Shown: in pieces, positions 7,768 to 16,382 of the stretch | Layout of the letters: each line of letters opens with the position of its first letter | How positions within the stretch are numbered: position 1 is the stretch's first letter | From: Anaerolineae bacterium | GTDB taxonomy: Bacteria; Chloroflexota; Anaerolineae; J102 | Length of the DNA stretch: 48,438 nt | Assembly: GCA_027002405.1 (NCBI GenBank) | Contig: JALWZT010000241.1 | Span: 1-48,438, forward strand | Direction of reading: 5' to 3' | Notes under the pieces: generated by a model | What the model saw: the letters and a program-made list of their open reading frames with translations, nothing else | What the model was told of the DNA's origin: nothing | Databases searched by the model: none | Program-made: the position numbers and the translations under genes

Positions 7768-8424
7768 ATGCCCGACGTCACCTTTCCCCCCGACCCCACC
7801 GATGAGGAAGCGGGCTTCGAGATCAACGCCGATTTCGAGCCCTTCCCCCAAAAGAACGAGATGTTTCGTCGTTCCTGGTGGGACCCGACCATCCGCAACC
7901 TGGGCTATGAGGCCATCCCCAGCATGAATGACACCGCGACCAGCATCCCCTATGCCATCAAGGCGGGCCTGGGCGAATACGGGCGCAATGGGCTGCTGAT
8001 CACCAAAGAGTTCGGGCCCAGAGTGCGGTTGGGCAAGGTGTACACCAACCTGCCCCTGGCCCACGACCGCCCCATCCATTTTGGCGTGCGGGAATTCTGC
8101 CAGATATGCAAGCGCTGCGCCCAGGCCTGCCCGGCCAAGGCCCTGCCCCTGGGCGAGCCCACCTTCCGTGTCAACAATATCTCCAATCGCAAAGGGGTGA
8201 GGAAATGGTCGGTGGACGCGGAGAAATGTTTTGGGTTTTGGGCCGCGCAGAACACCGACTGTGCGGTCTGTATCCGTTCCTGCCCCTACAACAAGGATTA
8301 TCGCAAGTGGTGGCACCGCGCGGCCCGCTGGCTGGCGGGCACGCGGCTGTGCCGCCTCCTCTTTGCTCTGGATGGCTGGATGGGCTATGGGCGGCGGCTG
8401 CGCCCTGATCGGTGGTGGGGATGA
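7768..8424 (+). pseudogene. N-terminally truncated reductive dehalogenase-like Fe-S protein
   Basis: A 218-residue frame matches the C-terminal half of RdhA-type reductive dehalogenases (family length about 450-500), which use cobamide and two [4Fe-4S] clusters. The GYEAIPSMNDTATSIPYA and AGLGEYGRNGLLIT segments belong to the corrinoid-binding part. The first cluster motif is C111-x2-C-x2-C-x3-C121 followed by Pro; the second is C154-x10-C-x2-C-x3-C172. The N-terminal domain and Tat signal are absent, and only 42 bases separate it from the nucleotidyltransferase gene. I see no Shine-Dalgarno at 7768. A 5' deletion remnant is most likely, although all eight cluster cysteines are intact, so a short functional ferredoxin-like product cannot be excluded. 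No RdhB anchor gene is nearby. Confidence 0.65.
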
Positions 8425-8438
8425 AGGCGCGGGTGGGC

Positions 8439-8925
8439 CTGCTATGTAAATAGGATTCGGATCAGGATTAGGATTGAGGATCGTCAGGACGACGTTGAGC
8501 GAGGCAACAACGGGCGTGATGCGTGAAACGTGAAACGTGAGCTCATTACGCATTACGTATTACGCATCACGTTTCAGGACCGCCAACCTGGCCGCGAGGC
8601 GTTTTCCTCGGTATCGGCGAGCCGCCGCTCGTGGCGACTGCTATGTAAATAGGATTCGGATCAGGATTAGGATTAGGATTAGGATTAAGATCGCCAGGCC
8701 GACGTTGAGCGAGGCGGCAACGGGCGTGATGCGTGAAACGTGAAACGTGAGAACCTTACGCATCACGCATTACGCATCACGTGCTCGGCTTCCCGCGCCA
8801 ACTTGGCCGCGAGGCGTTTTCATCGGTATCGACGCGGCGTGACCCGCCGTCGGACTGCTTTGTAAATAGGATTCGGATCAGGATTAGGATTGAGGATTGT
8901 CAGGCCGAGGTTAGGCGCGAGCAGG
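8439..8925. repeat. Tandem array of three scaffold units
   Basis: Units begin at 8439, 8638 and 8855, each with CTGCT(A/T)TGTAAATAGG, giving periods of 199 and 217 bases; the third is partial. Each holds TAGGAT hexamers (four in the second unit) and then a GCGAGGC stretch. A hairpin of ACGTGAA heptads against GCATTAC-type heptads follows, then a TGGCCGCGAGGCGTTTTC block. The first unit also carries the small hairpin CGAGCCGCCGCTCG. Confidence 0.9.
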
Positions 8926-9245
8926 AGTAATCAGTGATCAGTTATCAGTAATCAGTGTTCAGTTGACTCTGCGTCCTCTGCGTTCTCTGCGGTAAGTAAC
9001 CTTTCCGCAGGGGAGTCAGGGATCAGGCATCCAGTGTTCAGTGTTCAGTAGGTTGGCTGTTTCCTGGTGTCTTTTGTGCTCTTTGTGTCCTTTGTGGTGA
9101 AAGATTATCTGCGTCAATCTGCGTTGCATCTGCGTAAATCTGCGTTCTCATTCTCGTCGTTATGCGGTGACCCATCGCTCATATCGCCCAATCCTAATCC
9201 TAATCCTAATCCTAATCCTAATCCTGATCCTAACCCGGAAGCCGT
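8926..9245. repeat. Run of different short-period arrays
   Basis: There is no gene here. In order I see an ATCAGTN heptad array (about 8928-8962), a CTCTGCGTN 9-mer array (about 8966-8992), more ATCAGTG/TTCAGTG heptads, a TTTGTGNTC 9-mer array (about 9070-9100), CTGCGTNNAT 10-11-mers (9109-9150), and an (AATCCT) array at about 9188-9240 with six near-perfect hexamers. The segment 9105-9245 is directly repeated at about 12520-12640. Confidence 0.85.
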
Positions 9246-9306
9246 TGCCCAACCCGCCATGCTGTGCTACAATGCCCCTACAATCCCCTTGTTCCTCTCA
9301 TAGTTC

Positions 9307-10248
9307 ATGAAATACGACGCCGCGCTCAAAGAACTTCTCCGCCACTGTCACGCCGCCATCCTGCGCGACCTGCTGAACATCCCCGTGTCCAGCAGCACCC
9401 TCCTGGAGGAACGGCCGCGGGAGACCACCAGCGTGCGCACCAGCGATTTCCTGTTGCGCGTCGTGCAGGAGGATGGCGAAGAATTCCTCGTCCTCATCGA
9501 ATTCCAGACCTACTGGCAGCGGAACGTGCCCCAACGCTTGCTGGAGTATCGGGCCCGGCACGTCCTGCGAGAGGAGCTGGATGCCATCACCGTGGTCATG
9601 CTCCTCCGGCCCTCCCCCTCGGCCACGGACCACTACCACGACCGGGAGGTGGACTACCGCTTCCGCCTGGTGAAACCGTATGAGCTGGATGCGGCCGAGG
9701 TCCTCCGGGAGAACAGGGTGTGTCTCATGCCCCTGACGCCACTGATGCAAGGGGGCGTGGATGTGGCCGTGGAGGCGGAGCGGGCCATCGTGGACAGTGA
9801 TCTGGCGGAGGAGGTCAAGGCGGACATGTTGACGAATATGACTCTCATGGCAGGGCTGGTGTCGAAAGACCTGGCCCGGCACCTCTTGAAACGACGGAGG
9901 GACCTGATGATACAATCCTTTGGCTACGAACTGATCAAGCAGGAAGGCCTGGAAGAGGGCCTGAAGGAAGGCTTCAAGCAAGGTTTCCAGGAGGGCCTGG
10001 AAGAAGGCCTGGCGCGCGGGCGAGAAGAAGGTCGTGAAGAGGGCCGGGAAGAGGGCCGCGAGCAAGGCTATCGCGAGGGCGTGTTGGAAGCCATCGCCCT
10101 GGGCCTGGAGCTGAAATTCGGGGTGGAGGGGTTGATGCTCATGCCCGAGATCGAAGCCATCACCGATCTGGGCATCCTGCGCATCCTGGAAAAAGCCATC
10201 CGCACGGCGCAGTCACCGGAAGAGTTGCGCCGGTTGTATCGCCGATGA
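9307..10248 (+). CDS. Rpn/PDDEXK-family recombination-promoting nuclease-like protein
   Basis: A 313-residue protein of the Rpn (transposase_31/DUF4351-like) PD-(D/E)XK nuclease family. The catalytic core lies in the first 110 residues: D47 in RTSDFLLRV, then E65-x-Q67 in LVLIEFQTYW. A helical middle part follows. The C-terminal half carries a run of short EGLEEG/EGREEG repeats (about 215-265), typical of this family and predicted to be helical and strongly charged. Rpn proteins in enterobacteria promote RecA-independent recombination, and related ones are counter-selected nucleases. It is bracketed by dense repeat arrays and by an inverted tandem-hairpin element downstream. No transposase partner or terminal inverted repeats are tied to the gene itself. 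Confidence 0.8.
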   Translation: MKYDAALKELLRHCHAAILRDLLNIPVSSSTLLEERPRETTSVRTSDFLLRVVQEDGEEFLVLIEFQTYWQRNVPQRLLEYRARHVLREELDAITVVMLLRPSPSATDHYHDREVDYRFRLVKPYELDAAEVLRENRVCLMPLTPLMQGGVDVAVEAERAIVDSDLAEEVKADMLTNMTLMAGLVSKDLARHLLKRRRDLMIQSFGYELIKQEGLEEGLKEGFKQGFQEGLEEGLARGREEGREEGREEGREQGYREGVLEAIALGLELKFGVEGLMLMPEIEAITDLGILRILEKAIRTAQSPEELRRLYRR

Positions 10249-10292
10249 AACGGCTATGTGAGCGTCCAGAAATAACGTCCCTTTTTTGCCGC

Positions 10293-10483
10293 AACACTTG
10301 CCGAGTAAACTCGTGCCTATGGAGGCGCTTCGCGCCAATGGTCGCCCTTCGGCGACCCCTTTTGTCGCCGTTTTGGACGGCGAAGGCCGTCATCTGATCC
10401 CCTTCCGCTGTTCTCCCCCGCTTGCGGGGGAGATGAAGAGGGGGTCTGGCCGTAGGCCTTAAGTGTCCGACTTCAGTCGGTGA
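10293..10483. repeat. Tandem-hairpin element, copy B (inverted relative to copy A)
   Basis: Inverted copy of 5028-5210. The stems are the same. One stem differs by a compensatory pair: CCGAC/GTCGG here, TCGAC/GTCGA in copy A. In the GACGGC/GCCGTC hairpin only the loop differs. It fills most of the 312-base gap between the nuclease and the beta-helix gene; I see nothing else in that gap. Confidence 0.85.
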
Positions 10484-10560
10484 GTACAGCCTCAACCGAA
10501 ATAGGACGCACCCAATTCATTGAAGCCGCCGCGTCGCGGCTTGGCCACAGGAGGCATCGT

Positions 10561-12477
10561 ATGGGCCCTAACAAATGGAAATCCATCCTCTTGACTCTGG
10601 CCATGGGTGGCTTGCTCCTGGCCATGCTGCTTCTGCCGTTGCATGCGGGGGCGCGAGGGGCACACGCCGCGGCCCGTGTCCTTTTCGTCAAGCCCCATGG
10701 CCCAGGGACCGCGTGTGCCCAGGCCCATCCCTGCAACTTGCAGACAGCGATAGCCCAGGCTGCCGATGGCGACACCATTTACCTGGCCCAAGGCACCTAC
10801 ACCGGGTCCGGCTCCGCTGTCCTCACCCTTTCCAAATCCATCACCCTCTACGGTGGATGGGATGGCGCAGCCACGGGCCCCATCGCCCGCGACCCGGAGG
10901 CCCATCCCTCGGTGCTGGATGGCGAAAGCCAACGGCGGGTGGTGTACATCGAGGGGAACATCACCCCCACCCTGGATGGTCTGGTCATCGCCCGGGGGAA
11001 TGCAACCCATGCCCCCGACTTCCCCGGGTGCGGCGGCGGGGTATGCAGCTTCCGGGCCACCCCCACCATCGCCCATTGCACCATCACGGGCAACGTGGCT
11101 TCCATGGGCATGAGTCTATCTGGCTCCGGCGGGGGCATTCACATCAGGGCACCCAACGGCACGGTCGTGATCACGGCCAGCCGGATCATCTCCAACGCGG
11201 CCAGCCTCTATTACCATGGCACGGGAGGGGGTCTCACCCTGCTCAGTGCACCGGAAGCCCGGGTGATCCACAACGTGATTATGAGCAACACCGCGGTTCT
11301 TTCGGCAACCCGCGGCTATGGCGGAGGGGTGGCCGTGTCAGGGGAAAGTGACCATGCACGCTTGCAGGGCAACGTGGTGCAGTACAACGTTGCCATCGGG
11401 CAGGGCGATGGCAGTCGCAACACTCAGGCTTATGGCGGAGGCATCTACGCGGGAAGCGACGCCGTGATCATCCGCGACAACGAGGTGCTGAGCAACACCG
11501 CCATTATCACCGGCGGCAGTGGCAGCGGCGGCGGTATCGCGGTAATGGGGAGTGACGATGTGACAATCACAGACAACCAGGTAGCGTACAACGTTGCCCA
11601 GCAGGACGCCATCCGCATCCCCAGCAACCACGGGGGCGGCATTTACTGCTTCTCCGGGGATAACATCTTCATCCAGGGAAACATCATCCAGCACAACACA
11701 GCCAGCATCCCTTATACCGGCGGGGGCGGCGGCGTGTATCTTTCCAGTTGCCATCAGACCACGCTCGCTGACAACCTCGTCAGGGGCAACCTGGCTTCCC
11801 ATGCTGGCAACGGCTACGGCGGTGGCTTCCATGCCTACGCCTCCCGGGGACTCCGGTTGGATGCCAATCGTTTCCTGAGCAACACCGCTTCCCTTGCGCC
11901 CTGGGGAAGGGGCGGCGGTCTTTACTTTTCCCGAAAGACGGTCTTCACCATGACCAACAACATTGTAGCAGCCAACTATGCCATCCGAGAAGGCGGTGGG
12001 GTGGCCTTTGAGACCAGCGCCACGCAGCCAGTCACCGGCACGCTGGTCCACAACACCTTTGCCGCCAATGACCGGGGCGAGGGCAACGGCCGCATCGCCA
12101 TCCATCTGAATGATCCCTACGTCACCCTGGTGTTGACCAACACCCTCATCTACAGCCATACTTACGGCCTTTACGCCACAAGCGGTAGCACGGCCACCCT
12201 CTACCATACCCTCTTCTACGCCAACAGCAGCGGCGACACCGGCGGCCCGGGAACCATCACCAACATGAACCCCATCACGGGCCAGGATCCCCTGCTGGCC
12301 ATGAACTTCCACCTGCTGGAGGGGTCACCGGCCATCGATGCGGGCGTCCCCGTCCCCTGGCTGCTCACCGATATCGATGGCGAGCCCAGGCCCCTGGGCG
12401 CGGGCTACGACATCGGCGCGGACGAAGCCGAATTCCAGGATATCTACTTCCCGTTGGTGACCATGCATACGCCCTGA
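10561..12477 (+). CDS. Secreted right-handed parallel beta-helix protein (choice-of-anchor Q-like end)
   Basis: A 638-residue exported protein. The start at 10561 is chosen for AGGAGG six bases upstream and for a signal peptide (GGLLLAMLLLPLHAGARGAHAA). Residues about 45-80 (ACAQAHPCNLQTAIAQAADGDTIYLAQGTYTG) are the usual opening of Chloroflexota beta-helix proteins. About 20 PbH1-type turns follow, many with the pattern 'GGG(V/I/L)-strand ... N-x-(I/V)-x-x-N-x-A'. The end has NFHLLEGSPAIDAG and GAGYDIGADE, as in choice-of-anchor Q proteins, then IYFPLVTMHTP, a YLPLV-like tail. It is probably a surface or polysaccharide-acting protein; no catalytic residues can be assigned. GGCGG-rich coding repeats are part of the fold, not an intergenic repeat. 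Confidence 0.85.
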   Translation: MGPNKWKSILLTLAMGGLLLAMLLLPLHAGARGAHAAARVLFVKPHGPGTACAQAHPCNLQTAIAQAADGDTIYLAQGTYTGSGSAVLTLSKSITLYGGWDGAATGPIARDPEAHPSVLDGESQRRVVYIEGNITPTLDGLVIARGNATHAPDFPGCGGGVCSFRATPTIAHCTITGNVASMGMSLSGSGGGIHIRAPNGTVVITASRIISNAASLYYHGTGGGLTLLSAPEARVIHNVIMSNTAVLSATRGYGGGVAVSGESDHARLQGNVVQYNVAIGQGDGSRNTQAYGGGIYAGSDAVIIRDNEVLSNTAIITGGSGSGGGIAVMGSDDVTITDNQVAYNVAQQDAIRIPSNHGGGIYCFSGDNIFIQGNIIQHNTASIPYTGGGGGVYLSSCHQTTLADNLVRGNLASHAGNGYGGGFHAYASRGLRLDANRFLSNTASLAPWGRGGGLYFSRKTVFTMTNNIVAANYAIREGGGVAFETSATQPVTGTLVHNTFAANDRGEGNGRIAIHLNDPYVTLVLTNTLIYSHTYGLYATSGSTATLYHTLFYANSSGDTGGPGTITNMNPITGQDPLLAMNFHLLEGSPAIDAGVPVPWLLTDIDGEPRPLGAGYDIGADEAEFQDIYFPLVTMHTP

Positions 12478-12645
12478 GAAGAAATAGTAATCAGTCATCA
12501 GTCATCAGTAATCAGTGGAAATCTGCGGCGCATCTGCGCAAATCTGCGTTCTCATTCTCGTCGTTATGCGGTGAGCCATCGCCCATATCGCCCAACCCCA
12601 ATCCTAATCCTAATCCTGATCCTGATCCTAACCCGGGGCCAGCAC
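12478..12645. repeat. Heptad, decamer and hexamer arrays
   Basis: An AGTAATC/AGTCATC heptad array (12487-12513) leads into CTGCGCNNAT repeats, a TTCTCGTCGTTATGCGGTGA block and (AATCCT)/(GATCCT) hexamers ending about 12632. The order and sequence closely match 9105-9245. Confidence 0.85.
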
Positions 12646-12673
12646 CCACGTGAATCTTCACGGAGACATACTG

Positions 12674-13324
12674 ATGACCGACATCCTGGTCCTCTCCACC
12701 TTACATCAATTGCACGGAGAGCTCCCGTATTACACCTACGAGCACTTATCTCAGATCATTGAAAATTTCTCCCCCGACATCCTGGCCGTAGAGTTGACCC
12801 CTGCCGACCTGGCTGCCAGAAAGCCTCAGCAAATCAAAAGAGAATATCAGCATAGTGTCTATCCTTTGTTGGAAACAAACCAGTGGTCCGTGATCCCCTT
12901 GGAGCCAGGGGAACCGACATACTCTGAGCTCGTCCAAAAGGGTAAAAAAGCCATGGAAACCTTGGCAAAGGAGCACCCCGAAGCCATGGAGGGATTCGGT
13001 TTGTATGTGAATGCCCTTTATCAGGTGCTGCTCGGCTGGTGGAAATCGCCCTTGGATGTCAACTCGGCAGAAACGGATCGGCATTTTGAAGTGAAGCATA
13101 CCTATCAAAATGCCTTATTTGGGAAGGATGAGGAAGAAGGATGGGAACTTTGGAACCAACACTTTTTAGAACAGATTCTTGCTGCTGCAACGAGTTGTGC
13201 AGAGTGTCGGATCCTGGTACTCGTTGGGGCTGAACATGGTTACTGGTTACGAGGGGCTTTGAGAAAGCAAGAAGGCATCCATATGCTCGAACCGGCATCT
13301 GTATTACGGGACATGGGGATATGA
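12674..13324 (+). CDS. TraB/ChaN-like domain protein, function unknown
   Basis: A 216-residue soluble protein. The start at 12674 follows GGAG by eight bases. The N-terminus (DILVLSTLHQLHGELP, then IIENFSPDILAVELTPADL) and the C-terminus (CRILVLVGAEHGYWLRGAL) give the paired beta-strand, His and Glu pattern seen in TraB/GumN and ChaN-type folds: H11/H14 early, E39, and E-H near the end. The middle is helical with few conserved-looking residues. The assignment is by pattern only. It stands alone between repeat arrays and a minus-strand operon. Its TGA stop falls inside a 50-base repeat also found at 40941. Confidence 0.45.
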   Translation: MTDILVLSTLHQLHGELPYYTYEHLSQIIENFSPDILAVELTPADLAARKPQQIKREYQHSVYPLLETNQWSVIPLEPGEPTYSELVQKGKKAMETLAKEHPEAMEGFGLYVNALYQVLLGWWKSPLDVNSAETDRHFEVKHTYQNALFGKDEEEGWELWNQHFLEQILAAATSCAECRILVLVGAEHGYWLRGALRKQEGIHMLEPASVLRDMGI

Positions 13325-13370
13325 ACTTATCGCCAATTTGACGTGATTTTGTGGATGACGGGTGTTTCAA
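13321..13370. repeat. 50-base repeat shared with the nested insertion at 40934
   Basis: It starts ATGAACTTATCGCCA and ends GTTTCAAT. The copy at 40941-40990 differs at about seven positions. Here it covers the stop codon of the TraB-like gene and the convergent gap. Confidence 0.7.
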
Positions 13371-15112
13371 TGCCCCCAATCCACCATGCGACTGGGCCCG
13401 AAATCGAACTGAAAATGGATGGCTCTCAGGGCCTGAGGGGCAAAGGGATGGGGGTCCCGCCCATCCTGGGTCATGATCCACAGCTCCCAGGGGCCCCGCC
13501 GATTGGTGAGGAAAAGCACGTACCGCCCATCCGGCGACACCGCGGGCGCCACATTGTGCACAGGACGGTCTCGCCATAGGGGAGGATGGGTCAGGGCCAG
13601 GGGCTGCGAGCCATCCGCCCGATATCGCCAGATATTCCAGCTATCCCCATCCTTGCGGCTCACATAGATGAACGCGCCATCCGGGCTGTAGACCGGCGCG
13701 CCCAGAAAACCATACTCAATGATCCTCTGGGGTGGCTCGCTATCCACGGCATCCACCAGAACCGCGCCCGACTTCCCCAGAGCCAAAACGCCAGGCTGGG
13801 TGGGATGATGCCGCGGGGCCCGGATATCGGACGCGGGCAGGTCCCAGCGACTGCCATCCTGCAAATCCACCTTCTGCAATCCCCACTGGACGCGATGCCC
13901 CAAAGGCAAATCCGCGATGCACACCCACCCCAACCCAGGCAACGGGCCACAATCCTGCCCCTGGAATAGGGCGCGCAATTGGGCCTCGTCCATGCAGCCG
14001 AAAGGTGTTTGGCGACAGGATTCCTCCCTGGCCTCCATATCAAAGATCAGAGCCCGGCCGTCCCGGGTCCAGGTGGGCGAACGGGGCTTATTGGCCCGGA
14101 CCACCAGGCGCTCTTCGCCGCTGCGCAGGTCTCGCACGAACACGCCATCCCCCTCGCTGCGCCAGCGAGTGAAAGCGATTTGGCGACCATCTGGACTCCA
14201 TGCCGGGTCCAGCCCCGTGGTCACTCGCTGCAATCCTGACCCATCCGCGCGGATCAGATAAATGGTTCCCCCTGGTCGATCCTGGAAGAGGATAGTCCCT
14301 TGGGGCGAAGGCTGCGGCCGAGGCACCCCTGTGGTCTCATGGCCCACCACCGGCAACGACACCACATCTACCGAGATGCGCACCCATGGGGCCGCGACCC
14401 ACCCCACCTGGTCCGCAGAAGTGCGAACCTTCAGCCACCCGGCGTGATCACTCCGCCCCAAAACCCGGATCTCCTCTCCCTGCATCACATGCCCCAGGAT
14501 GGGTTGATCGAGCCCAGGCCCCGCGCGCAGGCGCAGCTTGTGCGCGAGGACGACCCCCTGGGCCTGGGGAGAGGCCGGGGGAGAGGAAGTTGCCATCGCG
14601 GCCAGGCCTTCCTGCGGAATGAGTGTAGAGACCGCATCCAAAGGCACAAAGGTACGCACATCCTGGGCCAACACCCACCCCTCCTGAGGCGCCTCCTGCG
14701 GCGCAGCCTGATAGCGCACGTAGAACCAGGCCCGGTCGGGGCTCATGGCCAGGAGGTCCAGCTTTTCGCCCGCGCGCAGAGAGGCCACGGGCTGGCCTGC
14801 CGGATTATCCCGCAAGGAGGTGTGCAGCACGCTCACCCAGGCCCACCCCGCGGGGAGCTCGACCGTGGGCGTGGGGGAAGGCACAGGCGTGGGAGAGGGC
14901 GTGGCCGTGACGCGGGGCTGGGGCGACGATGGAGCAACGGGCGGAAGGGTAGGGGTGATGGGAGGCCGCGTGGGGAGAGGGCTGGGACTGGGGAAGAGAG
15001 GCGCGGGCCCCGTGGGCGTCTTGCCTTGCTCAAGCTTGGGCCCACCACAGCCGACCACAACCCCGGCCATAATAGCCAGAAGGAGCAGGGAGAGGAGGCG
15101 AATGGATTTCAT
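13367..15112 (-). CDS. Lipoprotein with SH3-like domains and WD40/PD40-type beta-propeller
   Basis: A 581-residue predicted lipoprotein. The signal peptide ends in the lipobox VVGC at about residue 22. A long Pro/Ser/Thr linker (about 25-105) follows. Bacterial SH3-type segments come next: one at about 112-180 (SLRDNPAGQPVASLRAGEKLDLL) and one at about 215-275 (LRLRAGPGLDQPILGHVMQGEEI). The C-terminal 300 residues are a TolB-like propeller with repeated strands such as LDPAWSPDGRQIAFTRW, SPTWTRDGRALIFD and APAVSPDGRYVLFL. It probably senses or binds cell-envelope polymers. It starts 10 bases after the permease stop; ATG 15130 would overlap the permease. It is probably translated as the last gene of the efflux operon. 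Confidence 0.85.
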   Translation of the reverse strand: MKSIRLLSLLLLAIMAGVVVGCGGPKLEQGKTPTGPAPLFPSPSPLPTRPPITPTLPPVAPSSPQPRVTATPSPTPVPSPTPTVELPAGWAWVSVLHTSLRDNPAGQPVASLRAGEKLDLLAMSPDRAWFYVRYQAAPQEAPQEGWVLAQDVRTFVPLDAVSTLIPQEGLAAMATSSPPASPQAQGVVLAHKLRLRAGPGLDQPILGHVMQGEEIRVLGRSDHAGWLKVRTSADQVGWVAAPWVRISVDVVSLPVVGHETTGVPRPQPSPQGTILFQDRPGGTIYLIRADGSGLQRVTTGLDPAWSPDGRQIAFTRWRSEGDGVFVRDLRSGEERLVVRANKPRSPTWTRDGRALIFDMEAREESCRQTPFGCMDEAQLRALFQGQDCGPLPGLGWVCIADLPLGHRVQWGLQKVDLQDGSRWDLPASDIRAPRHHPTQPGVLALGKSGAVLVDAVDSEPPQRIIEYGFLGAPVYSPDGAFIYVSRKDGDSWNIWRYRADGSQPLALTHPPLWRDRPVHNVAPAVSPDGRYVLFLTNRRGPWELWIMTQDGRDPHPFAPQALRAIHFQFDFGPSRMVDWGH

Positions 15113-15122
15113 GCGCGGTTGA

Positions 15123-16376
15123 TTACTCATATCGCAATGCATCGATGGGATGAAGTTGGGCTGCTCGCAGCGCGGGGTAGATGCCAAAGAAAAGTCCCAC
15201 AGCCAGGCTGAACCCGGTGGCCAGCAGGATCGAATCCAGGGTAACCACTGCCTTCAAATCTTCGGAAAAACTGGCCAGAAGTTGGGCGCCCCCAAAGCCC
15301 AACAACATGCCGATGAAGCCGCCCAACAGGCTCAGAACCACGGCTTCCACCAGGAATTGCAGCAAAATGTCCCGGCGTTTGGCCCCCACCGCCTTGCGCA
15401 AACCGATCTCCCGGGTGCGCTCGGTCACAGAAACCAGCATGATATTCATGATGCCGATGCCACCCACCAGCAGGCTGATGGCTGCAATGCCGCCCAGGAA
15501 GGTCGTGAGCACCGCGGTGATGCTCCCGAAAATGTCCAGGATGTCGGCCTGATTGATGACGCTGAAATCATCCTCATCCAGGTAGGTGATATGATGCCGT
15601 TCTCGCAACAGGTCTTCGATGGCAGCCTGCGCGGCCTTCAAATGCTCTTCGCTATCCACCTTCACCAGGATGAGGGAGAGAATGGGTTCCCCTTTGGGGC
15701 TGCGCAGGTAGGAAAAGAGGCGTTGCTGGGCTGTCGTCACCGGGGTGAACACCATGTCATCGAAATTGCGAAAGCCACCTCCGCCCTGCTTTTCCATCAC
15801 CCCCACCACCCGGAAGGGGATCTGATTGATACGGATGGTCTGGCCTAGGGGATCCTCACTAGGCTCGAAGAGTTTACTAGCCACGTTACGCCCCAGCACC
15901 GCGACGCGGGCTTCGCCTACGACATCTTCCTGGGTGATGAACCGCCCCTGAGCAGGGTAGAAGTTGCGCACGAAGGGATAATCCTGATTGGTGCCTGTGA
16001 CCATCACCGCAAGGGTGGTCTTCCCCCGGCTCACATTGGCCTGGCCGTCGGCTTCTGGCACCACGGCCAGAAGATAGGGAACCTGCAAGGGGTCACTCAG
16101 GGCCATCCAATCGCCATTGGTCAGGGGGTTGCTGGGGCGTCTGGTGCGAGGGTCCCCAGGTTGGGCTTCCTGCAGCCGGCCGGGGATGACGATGAGCAGA
16201 TTGGAGCCCGCGGATTGCAGTTGTTCCGTAATCAGAACCTGCACACCCTGGCCCACGCTCATCAGGGCAATCACCGCGGCCACGCCAATGATGATACCGA
16301 GCATGGTGAGGATCGAGCGCAGTTTGTTCGCGGCCAGGGCCCGTAGGGCAATACGAACCGCTTCTGAGAATGGCAT
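15123..16376 (-). CDS. MacB/FtsX-type ABC transporter permease
   Basis: A 417-residue permease of the MacB family, which couples ATP hydrolysis to mechanotransmission for peptide, lipid or antibiotic export. It has the N-terminal span with ALRALAANKLRSILTMLGIIIGVAAVI, a large extracytoplasmic MacB-PCD domain (about 45-240), and the FtsX domain with three spans (about 285-415) including ERTREIGLRKAVGAKRRDIL, the usual coupling-helix region. It follows the ATPase by six bases, so one transcript is likely. Several transporters share this architecture, so the substrate cannot be read from the sequence. Confidence 0.92.
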   Translation of the reverse strand: MPFSEAVRIALRALAANKLRSILTMLGIIIGVAAVIALMSVGQGVQVLITEQLQSAGSNLLIVIPGRLQEAQPGDPRTRRPSNPLTNGDWMALSDPLQVPYLLAVVPEADGQANVSRGKTTLAVMVTGTNQDYPFVRNFYPAQGRFITQEDVVGEARVAVLGRNVASKLFEPSEDPLGQTIRINQIPFRVVGVMEKQGGGGFRNFDDMVFTPVTTAQQRLFSYLRSPKGEPILSLILVKVDSEEHLKAAQAAIEDLLRERHHITYLDEDDFSVINQADILDIFGSITAVLTTFLGGIAAISLLVGGIGIMNIMLVSVTERTREIGLRKAVGAKRRDILLQFLVEAVVLSLLGGFIGMLLGFGGAQLLASFSEDLKAVVTLDSILLATGFSLAVGLFFGIYPALRAAQLHPIDALRYE

Positions 16377-16382
16377 GGGGAC

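Noticed and set aside
7234-8553. 439-codon minus-strand open frame opposite the nucleotidyltransferase and dehalogenase genes
   Set aside because: It is a shadow of GC-rich coding sequence: it lacks motifs, and its N-terminus reads a repeat unit (ILNPNPDPNPIYIA).
9188-9240. True chromosome telomere or linear replicon end
   Set aside because: The hexamer arrays are short, internal, degenerate and occur in both orientations among housekeeping genes.
8439-9245. CRISPR array
   Set aside because: Repeats are tandem units of about 200 bases or short contiguous arrays; there are no uniform 25-40-base repeats with unique spacers and no cas genes.
10160-10495. 111-codon minus-strand frame over the hairpin element
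   Set aside because: The same peptide (HRHEFTRQVL region) appears at 5110 because both read the tandem-hairpin repeat; there are no gene signals.
11338-12312. 324-codon minus-strand frame opposite the beta-helix gene
   Set aside because: Low-complexity Val/Gly/Ala translation of the repetitive beta-helix coding sequence.
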